64,000 nucleotides of DNA. It comes from CAIKMD01 sp035605975 (GTDB lineage: Bacteria; Pseudomonadota; Alphaproteobacteria; ATCC43930; CGMCC-115725). Under the pieces are notes generated by a model that made no database searches, was not told the origin of the DNA, and worked only from the letters and a program-made list of their open reading frames with translations. Made by a program: the position numbers and the translations under genes. Of this stretch, positions 48,626 through 56,945 are shown piece by piece. How positions within the stretch are numbered: the stretch's first letter is position 1; each line of letters begins with the position of its first letter. The DNA is taken from assembly GCA_035605975.1 (NCBI GenBank), contig DATNGG010000070.1, positions 1-64,000 of the forward strand, written 5' to 3'.

Positions 48626-49687
48626 ATGCGTCCGCAACTCTTGAATCCCGCGCAACTCGTCGGCGTGTTCCGCAAGGAATTCGAGCTTTGCCAGGTGAAG
48701 CGCGGCGAGACCATCGTACTCTTGACCAACCTCAACACGCGGCGCGACTACGTCCAAGCCGGCATGGCGGCCGCCGAGGAGCTGGGCGCCGACATCTACG
48801 AGATCGGCATCAGCCGCGTGCCCGACTTCACCCGCGTGCGGCGCGAGGTCGGCGAGGCGAAGGGGCTGATGGCGGCGCTCAAGGCCGCCGATCTGGTGCT
48901 GACCTTCCAGCCGCCCAATTTCGCCCGCTGGCAGCGCGAGGCGCGCGATGCGGGGACGCGCATCCTCTCCGTCATCGTCGCGCCCGACGAGCTGGCGCGG
49001 CTGCAATCGCCGCCCGGCCTCAAAGAGGCCGTGCTGCACGCCGCCGAGCGCTGGGGCAATGCGCGCGAGATCCGGCTGCTCTCCGATGCCGGCACCGATC
49101 TCACCTGGAAACGCGGCGAGTTCAAGGTCAAGAGCCAATATGGCTTCGCCGAGGAGCCGGGCCGCGTCGACCAATGGGGCGCCGGGCATATCACCAACTA
49201 TCCCGATGAAGGCAGCGCCAACGGCATTGTCGTGCTGCAGCCGGGCGATTTCTGGATCCTGCCCTATATCCGCCTGATCGAGAATCCGGTGCGACTCGAG
49301 ATCCGCGACGGCTTCATTCGCAAAGTCGAGGGCGGGGTCGATGCCAAGGCCTTCACCTATTGGCTCGACCGCAACAAGCGCAGCGCCGACGATCTCGATC
49401 CCTATGCCGTCTCGCATCTCGGGTTCGGGCTGCACCCGCATGCGCATTGGGACCAGATCCTCCTCCATGGCAACGAGCCCGACCGGCTCGATTCTTCGGC
49501 GCGCGTCTTTGCCGGCAATTTCCTCTTCTCCACTGGCCCCAACAACGACATGGGCGGCAAGCGCGACACCAAGGGCCACATCGACACGCCGATGTGCGAC
49601 TGCACGGTGCTGCTCGACAATGAGCCCGTGCTGGAGCGCGGAAAATTCGTCGATCCGAAGATGATCGTCCCGCCGGCCTGGGGGTGA
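48626..49687 (+). CDS. nicX: NicX-like 2,5-dihydroxypyridine 5,6-dioxygenase (M29-fold)
   Basis: A 353-aa protein. NicX of Pseudomonas putida opens the ring of 2,5-dihydroxypyridine to N-formylmaleamate with a mononuclear Fe(II). The C-terminal half is strikingly similar to what I recall of NicX: YGFAEEPGR, SHLGFGLHPHAHW, GNFLFSTGPNNDMGGKR and GHIDTPMCDC. The three iron ligands of NicX (H265, H318, D320) correspond to H264, H318 and D320 here. The start follows AAGGAGCGAAACG. None of nicC, nicD, nicE or nicF is recognisable nearby, so the true substrate may be another hydroxylated N-heterocycle. Confidence 0.82.
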   Translation: MRPQLLNPAQLVGVFRKEFELCQVKRGETIVLLTNLNTRRDYVQAGMAAAEELGADIYEIGISRVPDFTRVRREVGEAKGLMAALKAADLVLTFQPPNFARWQREARDAGTRILSVIVAPDELARLQSPPGLKEAVLHAAERWGNAREIRLLSDAGTDLTWKRGEFKVKSQYGFAEEPGRVDQWGAGHITNYPDEGSANGIVVLQPGDFWILPYIRLIENPVRLEIRDGFIRKVEGGVDAKAFTYWLDRNKRSADDLDPYAVSHLGFGLHPHAHWDQILLHGNEPDRLDSSARVFAGNFLFSTGPNNDMGGKRDTKGHIDTPMCDCTVLLDNEPVLERGKFVDPKMIVPPAWG

Positions 49688-49696
49688 TTGCCGCCG

Positions 49697-50611
49697 GTGA
49701 AACACGCTTTCGCCGGCCTTCTCGCCCTCCTCCTCGCCTGCTCTGCACCAGCGGCGCGCGCGGCCGAGGCGGTCGTCGTCGCCTCGAAGATCGACACCGA
49801 GGGCGCGCTTCTGGGCAATCTCATTCTCTCCGCTTTGAGCGCGCATGGGATCGCGACTCAAAACCGGCTCGCGCTCGGCCCGACGCAGATCGTGCGCCAG
49901 GCGATCCTCGCGGGGCAGATCGATCTCTATCCCGAATATACCGGCAATGGCGGCATCTTCTTCAAGCGTGAGGCGGATCCGGTCTGGCATGACGCGGCCA
50001 AGGGCTATGACGCGGTGAAAACGCTCGATGCAAGCGAGAACGGCCTCGTCTGGCTGGCGCCCGCGCCGGCCGACAATAGCTGGGCGATCGCCATGCCGCG
50101 CGATTTCGCCGCGCGGATGAAGCTCGCGACGCTCGAGAATTTCGCGGCCTATGTGAAACGCGGCGGGCGGGTGAAGCTTGCCGCCTCGGCCGAGTTCGTC
50201 GAAAGCCCGGGGGCGCTGCCGGCCTTCGAGAAGGCTTACGGCTTTCACCTGACGCGCGGCCAGCTTTTGACCTTGGTCGGCGGCGATACGGCGGCGACGA
50301 TCCGCGCCGCAGCCGAGGGAATTTCCGGGGTCAACGCCGCCATGGCCTATGCGACGGACGGCGCGCTCGCCGCGCTTCATCTCGTCGTCCTCGCCGACGA
50401 CAAGCACGCGCAGACGGTTTACGAGCCGGCGCCGGTGATTCGCCAAGCTGTGCTGGCGCAGCACCCGGCAATCCCCTCGATCCTCGACCCGATCTTCCGG
50501 TCTTTGACCCTGACGCGGCTTCAGCAGCTGAACGCCGCCATCGCGGTCGAGGGCGAAGACGCGAAAGCGGTGGCGGAGCGCTATCTGCACGAGCAAGGCC
50601 TGACGCAATGA
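49697..50611 (+). CDS. OsmF/OpuAC-type ABC substrate-binding protein
   Basis: A 304-aa periplasmic binding protein of the quaternary-amine (OpuAC/OsmF/YehZ) family. The signal peptide ends APAARA, and the mature part begins AEAVVVASKIDTEGALLGN. QAILAGQIDLYPEYTGNGG is the family's ligand-site motif. The start is a GTG at 49697. It overlaps the permease gene as ATGA. Although the family usually binds glycine betaine or choline, its place directly after a ring-cleavage dioxygenase suggests a cationic or zwitterionic N-heterocycle as ligand. This is inference. Confidence 0.88.
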   Translation: MKHAFAGLLALLLACSAPAARAAEAVVVASKIDTEGALLGNLILSALSAHGIATQNRLALGPTQIVRQAILAGQIDLYPEYTGNGGIFFKREADPVWHDAAKGYDAVKTLDASENGLVWLAPAPADNSWAIAMPRDFAARMKLATLENFAAYVKRGGRVKLAASAEFVESPGALPAFEKAYGFHLTRGQLLTLVGGDTAATIRAAAEGISGVNAAMAYATDGALAALHLVVLADDKHAQTVYEPAPVIRQAVLAQHPAIPSILDPIFRSLTLTRLQQLNAAIAVEGEDAKAVAERYLHEQGLTQ

Positions 50612-51771
50612 GCGACGCGCCGCGCAACCGCGTCCTTCTGGTCTTGGCCCTCATTGCCCTCGCCGCTTTCCTCGGCACCGGATTTCTCGGTTTGGCGCCC
50701 AACCGCCTGACCAGCCCCAGCCCGCTCTATCTCTGGCAAGCGCTCGGCCTGCCGGAGCTTACCGCCATCCTAGCGCTCGGCCTGATACTCGGCGCGCTCT
50801 CCCTGTTGCGCGCGAGCCCCAACACGGCACGCGCGAGCCTCGCTCTCGGCACGGCGCTGCTGCTCCTGCTGCTCTTTGCCGCTGGCGAGAGCGCCGCCAG
50901 GCTGATGCGCACCGCGCCCCCTGCCGCGCGCGCCTCGCTCGGCGCGGCGTTCTGGGTTGCGATCTTCTGCCTCGCGATAGGCATGGCCGACGCGCTGCGC
51001 CGCCTCGGTGCCACGGCGGTGGCGCGCTTTCTCGTCGTCGCTCTCATCGCCCTTGCCATCGCCGCCATGGCGCGTGGCGGCATTTTCTCCAACCTCGCCC
51101 TCGCGCGCGAATATGCGGCGCATCGCGCAGCCTTCGCGGCGGCGCTCGATCGCCACGGCGTCCTCGTCCTCGTCTCGGTCGCGGCGGCGCTCCTCATCGG
51201 CGTGCCGCTCGGGATTTTGACCGCGCGCAAACCAGCGAGCGCCGGCGCCATCTTCGCGACGCTCAATCTGCTTCAGACCATCCCTTCCATCGCGCTTTTC
51301 GGGCTGTTGATCGTGCCGCTTTCGGCGCTTGCCGCGGCGGCACCCGGCCTCGCCGCGCTCGGCATCGGCGGCATCGGTCCGGCGCCGGCGATTGTCGCGC
51401 TGGTCCTCTATGCCCTGCTGCCGGTGGTGCGGAACACCCGCGCCGGCATCGACGGCATCGATCCCGCGATCATCGACACGGCGCGCGGCATGGGCTTCAG
51501 CCCGCGGCAAATCTTCCTGCGCGTCGAGTTGCCGCTCGGCATGCCCGTCTTCCTCGCCGGGCTGCGCATCGTTCTCGTCCAGACGATTGGACTTGCCGTC
51601 GTCGCCGCGCTGATCGGCGCCGGTGGCCTCGGCACTTTCGTTTTCCAAGGCATCGGGCAATACGCAACCGACCTCGTTCTGCTCGGTGCGATCCCGACCA
51701 TCCTTTTGGCGCTGGCGGCGGATTTTCTTCTAACCCTCGCCATCGCGCTCTCGCAAGGCAGGCAAGCATGA
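50608..51771 (+). CDS. OsmY/YehY-like ABC permease with long N-terminal extension
   Basis: A 387-aa permease. Residues 1-170 are an added hydrophobic region with about five membrane segments, and residues 180-385 form the standard binding-protein-dependent permease core (LLQTIPSIALFGLLIVPL, ARGMGFSPRQIFLRVELPLG). The same extended form is seen in YehY of the YehZYXW system. It overlaps its neighbours on both sides by four bases (ATGA), so the transporter is translated as a unit. Confidence 0.9.
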   Translation: MSDAPRNRVLLVLALIALAAFLGTGFLGLAPNRLTSPSPLYLWQALGLPELTAILALGLILGALSLLRASPNTARASLALGTALLLLLLFAAGESAARLMRTAPPAARASLGAAFWVAIFCLAIGMADALRRLGATAVARFLVVALIALAIAAMARGGIFSNLALAREYAAHRAAFAAALDRHGVLVLVSVAAALLIGVPLGILTARKPASAGAIFATLNLLQTIPSIALFGLLIVPLSALAAAAPGLAALGIGGIGPAPAIVALVLYALLPVVRNTRAGIDGIDPAIIDTARGMGFSPRQIFLRVELPLGMPVFLAGLRIVLVQTIGLAVVAALIGAGGLGTFVFQGIGQYATDLVLLGAIPTILLALAADFLLTLAIALSQGRQA

Positions 51772-52697
51772 CGATCGAATTCGAGCGCGTGACGAAGACA
51801 TATGGTGGGCGGCGCGCCATCGCCGATATCAGCTTTCGCGTCGAGCGCGGCGCGTTCTGTGCGCTGGTCGGCCCGTCGGGCGCGGGAAAATCGACGTTGC
51901 TGCGCATGGTCAATCGGCTCGTGCCGATGAGCGAGGGCGCGATCCGTCTCGAGGGCGAGGACATCACGCGGCTCGAGCCGGTCGCGCTGCGGCGGCGCAT
52001 CGGCTATGTCGTCCAATCGATCGGGCTCTTCCCGCATTGGACGATCGCTCAGAACATCGCCACCGTGCCACGGCTGCTGCACTGGCCCGAGACGCGCATT
52101 GCCGAACGCGTGCGCGAATTGCTCGCGCTCATGCGGCTCGATCCCGGCACCACGGCGGAGCGTTACCCGCATCAGCTTTCGGGCGGCCAGCAGCAGCGCG
52201 TCGGCGTCGCTCGGGCGCTGGCCGCGGACCCCGACGTGCTGCTGATGGACGAGCCCTTCGGCGCACTCGATCCGATCACCCGCGAGGAGCTGCGCATCGA
52301 GCTCGGGCGCATCCACCAGGCGACGGGAAAGACCATCCTCTTCGTCACCCACGACATCGACTCAGCGCTCGAAGCGGCCGATGTGATCGCGATCTTGCGT
52401 AACGGCGCGCTCGTGCAGTTCGGCACACCGGCCGAGATTCTCGCCCGCCCCGCCGATGATTTCGTGCGCGACTTCGTCGGCGGCGCTGCGCTCGGGCTGA
52501 AGCTGCTGGCGCAGCGCCGCGTCGCCGAGCGCCTGCGCCCGGAGCCGCGGCCCGAGGGCACGCCGATCCCGGGTGATGCGACGCTGACGGAGGCGCTGTC
52601 GCAAATGGTGCTGCGCGGCACGGATCGGCTGCCGGTGAGCGATGAGAACGGCCGGATCACGGGCTCCGTTGCGCTCGCCGATATGATCGCGCCGTGA
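51768..52697 (+). CDS. OsmV/OpuCA-like ABC ATP-binding protein with CBS remnant
   Basis: A 309-aa ATPase. Walker A is GPSGAGKST, the Q-loop YVVQSIGLFPHWT, the signature LSGGQQQR and Walker B LLMDEPFG with the H-loop FVTHDID. After residue 260 a single CBS-like module is present (LTEALSQMVLRGTDRLPVSD, then GSVALADMI), where osmoregulated relatives carry two; CBS domains sense ionic strength or nucleotides. It overlaps both neighbouring permease genes. Its specificity should not extend to the SsuC-type permeases. Confidence 0.92.
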   Translation: MTIEFERVTKTYGGRRAIADISFRVERGAFCALVGPSGAGKSTLLRMVNRLVPMSEGAIRLEGEDITRLEPVALRRRIGYVVQSIGLFPHWTIAQNIATVPRLLHWPETRIAERVRELLALMRLDPGTTAERYPHQLSGGQQQRVGVARALAADPDVLLMDEPFGALDPITREELRIELGRIHQATGKTILFVTHDIDSALEAADVIAILRNGALVQFGTPAEILARPADDFVRDFVGGAALGLKLLAQRRVAERLRPEPRPEGTPIPGDATLTEALSQMVLRGTDRLPVSDENGRITGSVALADMIAP

Positions 52698-53452
52698 GCG
52701 AGCGCTCGCTCCTCGCGCGCGCCGTGTGCGACCCGCTGCTCTGGGCGGTGCCTGCTTTCGCGTTCTTCACCCTCTTCATGCCGGCGCTCGCGCCGCTTTT
52801 CGCCAAGGCATTTCCTGCAACGACGCCGCCGGTCTATGCGGGAGACAGCTTCCTCGCGCTCTGGCTCTATCACGCCGCCCTCGTCGCGGTGTCGAGCCTT
52901 GCAGCCACCGTGATCGGCATCGGCGGCGGCGTCTTCGCAACGCGGCAGGCGGGGCTCGAATTCCGCCCGGCGATCGAGGCGCTCGCCACAATCGGGCAGA
53001 GTTTTCCGCCGATCGCGGTTCTGGCGCTCGCCGTGCCGGCGCTCGGCTACGGCGCCGCGCCGACTTTCGTCGCCTTGACGCTCTATGGCGTCCTGCCCGT
53101 CATGAAGAACACGATCGCCGGGATCGCAAGCGTGCCGGCGGGCCTGCGCGACGCGGGCACCGGCATGGGCCTCAGCGCGCTGCAACTCCTCCTCAAGGTC
53201 GAGCTGCCGCTGGCGGCGCCAACGATCCTTGCCGGCATCCGCGTTTCGGTGATGGTCAATATCGGCACCGCGACCATCGGCTCGACCGTCGGCGCGGTGA
53301 GCCTCGGCACGCCGATCATCGGCGGCCTCATCAACGGCAAGATCGGCTATGTGATCCAGGGCGCGATCGTCGTCGGCCTGTTCGCAATCATCATCGATCT
53401 GATCTTCGAGCGCATCGACCGCCGGTTGCGCCGCTTCGCCCGGCGCGATTGA
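52694..53452 (+). CDS. OsmW/YehW-like ABC permease
   Basis: A 252-aa permease with about six membrane segments, starting at a GTG that overlaps the ATPase stop (GTGA). Core stretches are ALATIGQSFPPIAVLALAVP, GVLPVMKNTIAGI and the ATPase-contact loop GTGMGLSALQLLLKVELPLA. It completes a four-gene OsmFYVW-type importer, the only ABC system in the window with all its parts together. Confidence 0.92.
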   Translation: MSERSLLARAVCDPLLWAVPAFAFFTLFMPALAPLFAKAFPATTPPVYAGDSFLALWLYHAALVAVSSLAATVIGIGGGVFATRQAGLEFRPAIEALATIGQSFPPIAVLALAVPALGYGAAPTFVALTLYGVLPVMKNTIAGIASVPAGLRDAGTGMGLSALQLLLKVELPLAAPTILAGIRVSVMVNIGTATIGSTVGAVSLGTPIIGGLINGKIGYVIQGAIVVGLFAIIIDLIFERIDRRLRRFARRD

Positions 53453-53473
53453 TTGGGCGGCGAGGAGACTGCA

Positions 53474-54352
53474 ATGAGCGAGGCTTGGAGGAAGCTCGGC
53501 AAGGTCACGCCGACAGCGCTCGTCGAGGCGCGGCTGCAAGCGCATCACGCCGTGCAATGGGTCACGAAAGCCGCTCGCGCCAATCTCGCGCCCCAATCCG
53601 ATGACAGCCAGAGCAGCCTCCTCTGGAACAAGGTGCACGCCGCGCTCTGCTGCGAGCCGCTGACGACGCCCCGCGGCGGCGCGCTGCGCTTTGGCCTGGC
53701 GCTCGACTCTCTGCGGCTGATTGCGCTGGAGAACGATGCGCTTTCCGGAGAGTTCTCGCTCGAGGGCGCAATTGACGCAAGTGCGGGAGCTTGGATCGAC
53801 AGCCTCGCGCTTGGCGCGGGGCTGAAACCGCCCAGTCCCGTCGTTCTGCCCTATGCTCTGCCGCCGCATCCCATCGCCGCCGGCGGCCTTTATGCTCCAA
53901 ACGCGCAGCGCGATGCGCTCGCCGCAATGGCGAGTTGGTACGGCGCGGCCGACGAACTGCTGCGTGAGATCCGCGCCAGCCTCGTCGGCGTCGGGCGCCG
54001 CCTCAGTCCCTTGCGCTGCTGGCCGCATCATTTCGACATCGCGGTTCTGCTGACGCTTGGCGAGGGCGAGCCCGAAAGTGCGGCCGCGGTCGGCATCGGC
54101 ATGAGCCCCGGCGATACCTATTACGCCGAGCCCTATTTCTATGTGAGCCCCTGGCCGCGTCCGACGAACCGGACGCTGCCGCAGCTTGCAGCGCCCGCCC
54201 ACTGGCACGACAAAGATTTCCTCGCCGCGATCGTCACCGCTTCCTCATTGATCGCCGCCCCCGATCCTTGCATGCGCGCACGGCGATTTTTCGATGGAGC
54301 CATCGCCGCGGCGCGCGAACTTCTTGATGCAAGCCCGCCGCTTTGGCGCTAG
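53474..54352 (+). CDS. Conserved hypothetical protein with WPHHFD motif
   Basis: A 292-aa soluble protein with no signal peptide. The ATG follows GGCGAGGAGACTGCA. Visible features are an N-terminal helix rich in Ala and His (ARLQAHHAVQWVTKAARA), a central ALRFGLALDSLRLIA beta stretch, then RCWPHHFDIAVLL and GIGMSPGDTYYAEPYFYVSPWPRP, which look like a conserved binding or catalytic core (His pair, Asp, Tyr-rich loop). I do not recognise a family with confidence. It sits between the transporter and two flavin monooxygenases, so a catabolic enzyme is likely. Confidence 0.75.
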   Translation: MSEAWRKLGKVTPTALVEARLQAHHAVQWVTKAARANLAPQSDDSQSSLLWNKVHAALCCEPLTTPRGGALRFGLALDSLRLIALENDALSGEFSLEGAIDASAGAWIDSLALGAGLKPPSPVVLPYALPPHPIAAGGLYAPNAQRDALAAMASWYGAADELLREIRASLVGVGRRLSPLRCWPHHFDIAVLLTLGEGEPESAAAVGIGMSPGDTYYAEPYFYVSPWPRPTNRTLPQLAAPAHWHDKDFLAAIVTASSLIAAPDPCMRARRFFDGAIAAARELLDASPPLWR

Positions 54353-54381
54353 GTTTTGCCGGGTCGAGCGGGAGGATTCAG

Positions 54382-55551
54382 ATGACCGGGCTGGCTTACG
54401 ACGGCGCGCTGAAATTCGGCCTGTTCTTTGCGCCGTTTCATTCGACCCGCCTCAACCCGACCTATGCCTTCGAGCGCGACCTTCTCTTAAGCGAGCATCT
54501 CGACCGGCTGGGCTTTGAAGAAGTCTGGTATGGCGAGCATCATTCGGGCGGGATGGAGATGGTCGCCGCGCCCGAGCTGATGATCGCCGCGGCGGCGCAG
54601 CGCACCAAATACATCAAGCTCTGCACCGGCGTGAAGTCGCTGCCCTATTACAATCCCTATACCCTTGCCGAGACGGTGGCTCAGCTCGACCACATGACGC
54701 GCGGCCGCTTCATCTTCGGCGTCGGGCCCGGCGCCTTGCCGAGCGATGCACGCATGCTGGCGATCCCGGTCGCATCGCTGCGGCGGCGCATGGATGAAAG
54801 CCTCGACACCATCGTCGCGCTGATGAAGGGCGAGACGGTCACGAAGAAGACCGACTGGTTCGAGCTCAAGGAGGCGCGCTTGAGCGTCGGCTGCTTCACC
54901 GAGCCGATGGCCGAGATCGCCGTCACCTCGATACGCTCGCCCGCGGGCGTAGCCGCGGCCGGACGCCATGGCCTCGGCGTCTTGACCTTGGGGCCGATGA
55001 GCGACGCCGTGCTCGATCATCACATCGAGAATTGGCGCATCCACGAGGCCGAGTGCCGCAAGGCTGGCCACACGCCCGATCGCGGCAAATGGCGCATCAC
55101 CTTGATGATGCATATCGCCGAGACGCGCGAGAAGGCGTTCGCCGATGCGTCCTGGGGCTTTCCCGAATTTATCGACTACTCGCACGACATCGTGCCGGCG
55201 CCGCCGCCGATCCCGCGCGGCATCGCCAATCCCGCGCAATTCGCCCATGAGAACCAGGTCGCGATCATCGGCACGCCCGACGACGCCATCCGCGAGATCG
55301 AACGCGTGCGGCAAAAGCTCGGCGGCTTCGGCGCGGTGCTGGTCTTCGGCAATGACCTCGCGCCCTGGCCGGCGCAATTGCGCAGCTTCGAATTGATCGC
55401 CGAGTTCGTGAAGCCGCATTTCTCGCGCGCCAATGCGCTGCGCCGCGCGAGCTACGCGAAGACCGCGGCCGCGATCGGCGAATATCGCCAGGAGGCCGGC
55501 GCGGCCTCGGCCTCGGCGAGCGACGCCTATCAAAGCAAGCAGCGCGGCTGA
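54382..55551 (+). CDS. Luciferase-like (LLM) flavin monooxygenase 1
   Basis: A 389-aa TIM-barrel flavin-dependent oxidoreductase of the bacterial luciferase family. It has LKFGLFFAPFH at the start, EEVWYGEHHSGG (active-site histidines), TKYIKLCTGVKSLPYYNPY and LDHMTRGRFIFGVGPGALP (phosphate-binding). Such enzymes need reduced FMN from a partner reductase. The ATG at 54382 follows GGGAGGATTCAG. It is 29 bases after the WPHHFD protein gene and followed by a second LLM gene. It probably hydroxylates or opens the substrate brought in by the adjacent transporter. Confidence 0.9.
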   Translation: MTGLAYDGALKFGLFFAPFHSTRLNPTYAFERDLLLSEHLDRLGFEEVWYGEHHSGGMEMVAAPELMIAAAAQRTKYIKLCTGVKSLPYYNPYTLAETVAQLDHMTRGRFIFGVGPGALPSDARMLAIPVASLRRRMDESLDTIVALMKGETVTKKTDWFELKEARLSVGCFTEPMAEIAVTSIRSPAGVAAAGRHGLGVLTLGPMSDAVLDHHIENWRIHEAECRKAGHTPDRGKWRITLMMHIAETREKAFADASWGFPEFIDYSHDIVPAPPPIPRGIANPAQFAHENQVAIIGTPDDAIREIERVRQKLGGFGAVLVFGNDLAPWPAQLRSFELIAEFVKPHFSRANALRRASYAKTAAAIGEYRQEAGAASASASDAYQSKQRG

Positions 55552-55595
55552 GCCCGCCTCTCATCGTCCCGCGATTCACAAAATCGGTGACTTTC

Positions 55596-56600
55596 ATGGA
55601 ATTCGGCATTTTCGATCATCTCGACCGCTCCAACCTGCCGCTCGCCGATTACTACGAATCGCGCCTCAAGATCATCGAGGCTTACGACCGGGCCGGCTTC
55701 TACGCCTATCATGTCGCCGAGCATCATTCGACGCCTTTGGGCATGGCGCCGAGCCCCTCCGTCTTCATGGCGGCAATCGCCCAGCGCACACGCCGGCTGC
55801 GCTTCGGCCCGATGGTCTATGCGTTGCCGCTCTATCATCCGATCCGCATGATCGAGGAGATCTGTATGCTCGATCAGATGAGCCGCGGCCGGCTCGATAT
55901 CGGCTTCGGGCGCGGCTCCTCGCCGATCGAGCTGGGATTTTTCGGCGAGAAGGGCGAGGAATCGCAGGAGATCTACACCGAAGCCTTCGAGCTCATCATG
56001 AAAGGCCTAACGCAGAAGAGCCTCACCTTCCACGGCAAGCATTTCCAATTCGACAACGTGCCGATGGAGCTGGAGCCCTATCAGAAGCCTTATCCGCCGA
56101 TGTGGTACGGGCTGCACGCGCCCGACAGCGCCGAGCGCGCCGCCAAGCGCGGCTTGAAGGTCATCGAGCTCGACATCCCCGCCGCGACGCGCACCTGCTT
56201 CGAGCGCTTCCGCGCGGTGTGGCAGGAGACGCGCAAAGCCGAGGCTTTGCCGCTGATGGGGATCGGCCGCTTCATCGTCGTCGGCGACAGCGACGAGGCG
56301 GCGCTCGCCCTGGCGCGCCGCGCCTATCGCCGCTGGCATGACAGCTTCACCTTCCTTTCGAGCGGGCGGAACTACACGCTCGTCCATCCGCGGCCGCCGC
56401 ATTTCGATGCGATTGCCGAAGACGGGCGCGGCATCGCCGGCTCGCCTGCGACGGTTCTCGCCGCCTTGCGCAAGCAGGTCGCCGAGACCGGCGCCAATTA
56501 CATTGTCGGCCAATTCGCCTTCGGCGACATGACGACCGAAGAGACGCTCGCCTCGCTCGACCTCTTCACCCGCCGCGTGATGCCCGAGCTGCGCGGGTAG
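55596..56600 (+). CDS. Luciferase-like (LLM) flavin monooxygenase 2
   Basis: A 334-aa LLM enzyme, only distantly related to its neighbour. It has MEFGIFDHLD, AYHVAEHHSTPLG (active-site histidines), RRLRFGPMVYALPLYHP and LDQMSRGRLDIGFGRGSSP. The ATG at 55596 is preferred over a GTG three codons before; the ribosome site is weak. It is the last gene of the plus-strand cluster and converges on minE with 33 bases between. Two LLM genes in a row often act on successive steps of one pathway. Confidence 0.9.
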   Translation: MEFGIFDHLDRSNLPLADYYESRLKIIEAYDRAGFYAYHVAEHHSTPLGMAPSPSVFMAAIAQRTRRLRFGPMVYALPLYHPIRMIEEICMLDQMSRGRLDIGFGRGSSPIELGFFGEKGEESQEIYTEAFELIMKGLTQKSLTFHGKHFQFDNVPMELEPYQKPYPPMWYGLHAPDSAERAAKRGLKVIELDIPAATRTCFERFRAVWQETRKAEALPLMGIGRFIVVGDSDEAALALARRAYRRWHDSFTFLSSGRNYTLVHPRPPHFDAIAEDGRGIAGSPATVLAALRKQVAETGANYIVGQFAFGDMTTEETLASLDLFTRRVMPELRG

Positions 56601-56633
56601 AAAGTGCGCGCCCGCCAGGCGCGCGCGGCGGCG

Positions 56634-56945
56634 TCAGCGGGCGAGAATCGGGCTCTGCGTCGCGGCGCCTTGATAGATCGTGAGCGCGCGCGACGGCGGC
56701 GGCAGCTCGATCTCGATCTCCAGCATCGACATGCGCTCGCCGCGGCGCAGCCGCATCTGCACCTTCTCGTTGGTGACGTCGACGTAGTTGCGGACGGCGC
56801 CGAGAATGTCGCGCTGCAGCCGCGGCAGGTAGTCCGGCTGGGCGCGGTCCTGCCGCTCATGGGCGAGGATGAGCTGAAGCCGGTCCTTGGCGGTTTGCGC
56901 GGAGCTGCGCGTGTCGGGGCGGCGCAGGAATCCGAAGAGGCTCAT
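56634..56945 (-). CDS. minE: Cell division topological specificity factor MinE
   Basis: A 103-aa MinE. The N-terminus MSLFGFLRR is the membrane-targeting segment, AKDRLQLILAHERQD the MinD-stimulating helix, and LQRDILGAVRNYVDV plus LEIEIELP form the dimer domain. It releases MinD ATPase from the membrane to set mid-cell division. Its ATG overlaps the minD stop as ATGA. Length is slightly above the E. coli protein (88) because of a C-terminal tail (about 20 residues). Confidence 0.95.
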   Translation of the reverse strand: MSLFGFLRRPDTRSSAQTAKDRLQLILAHERQDRAQPDYLPRLQRDILGAVRNYVDVTNEKVQMRLRRGERMSMLEIEIELPPPSRALTIYQGAATQSPILAR

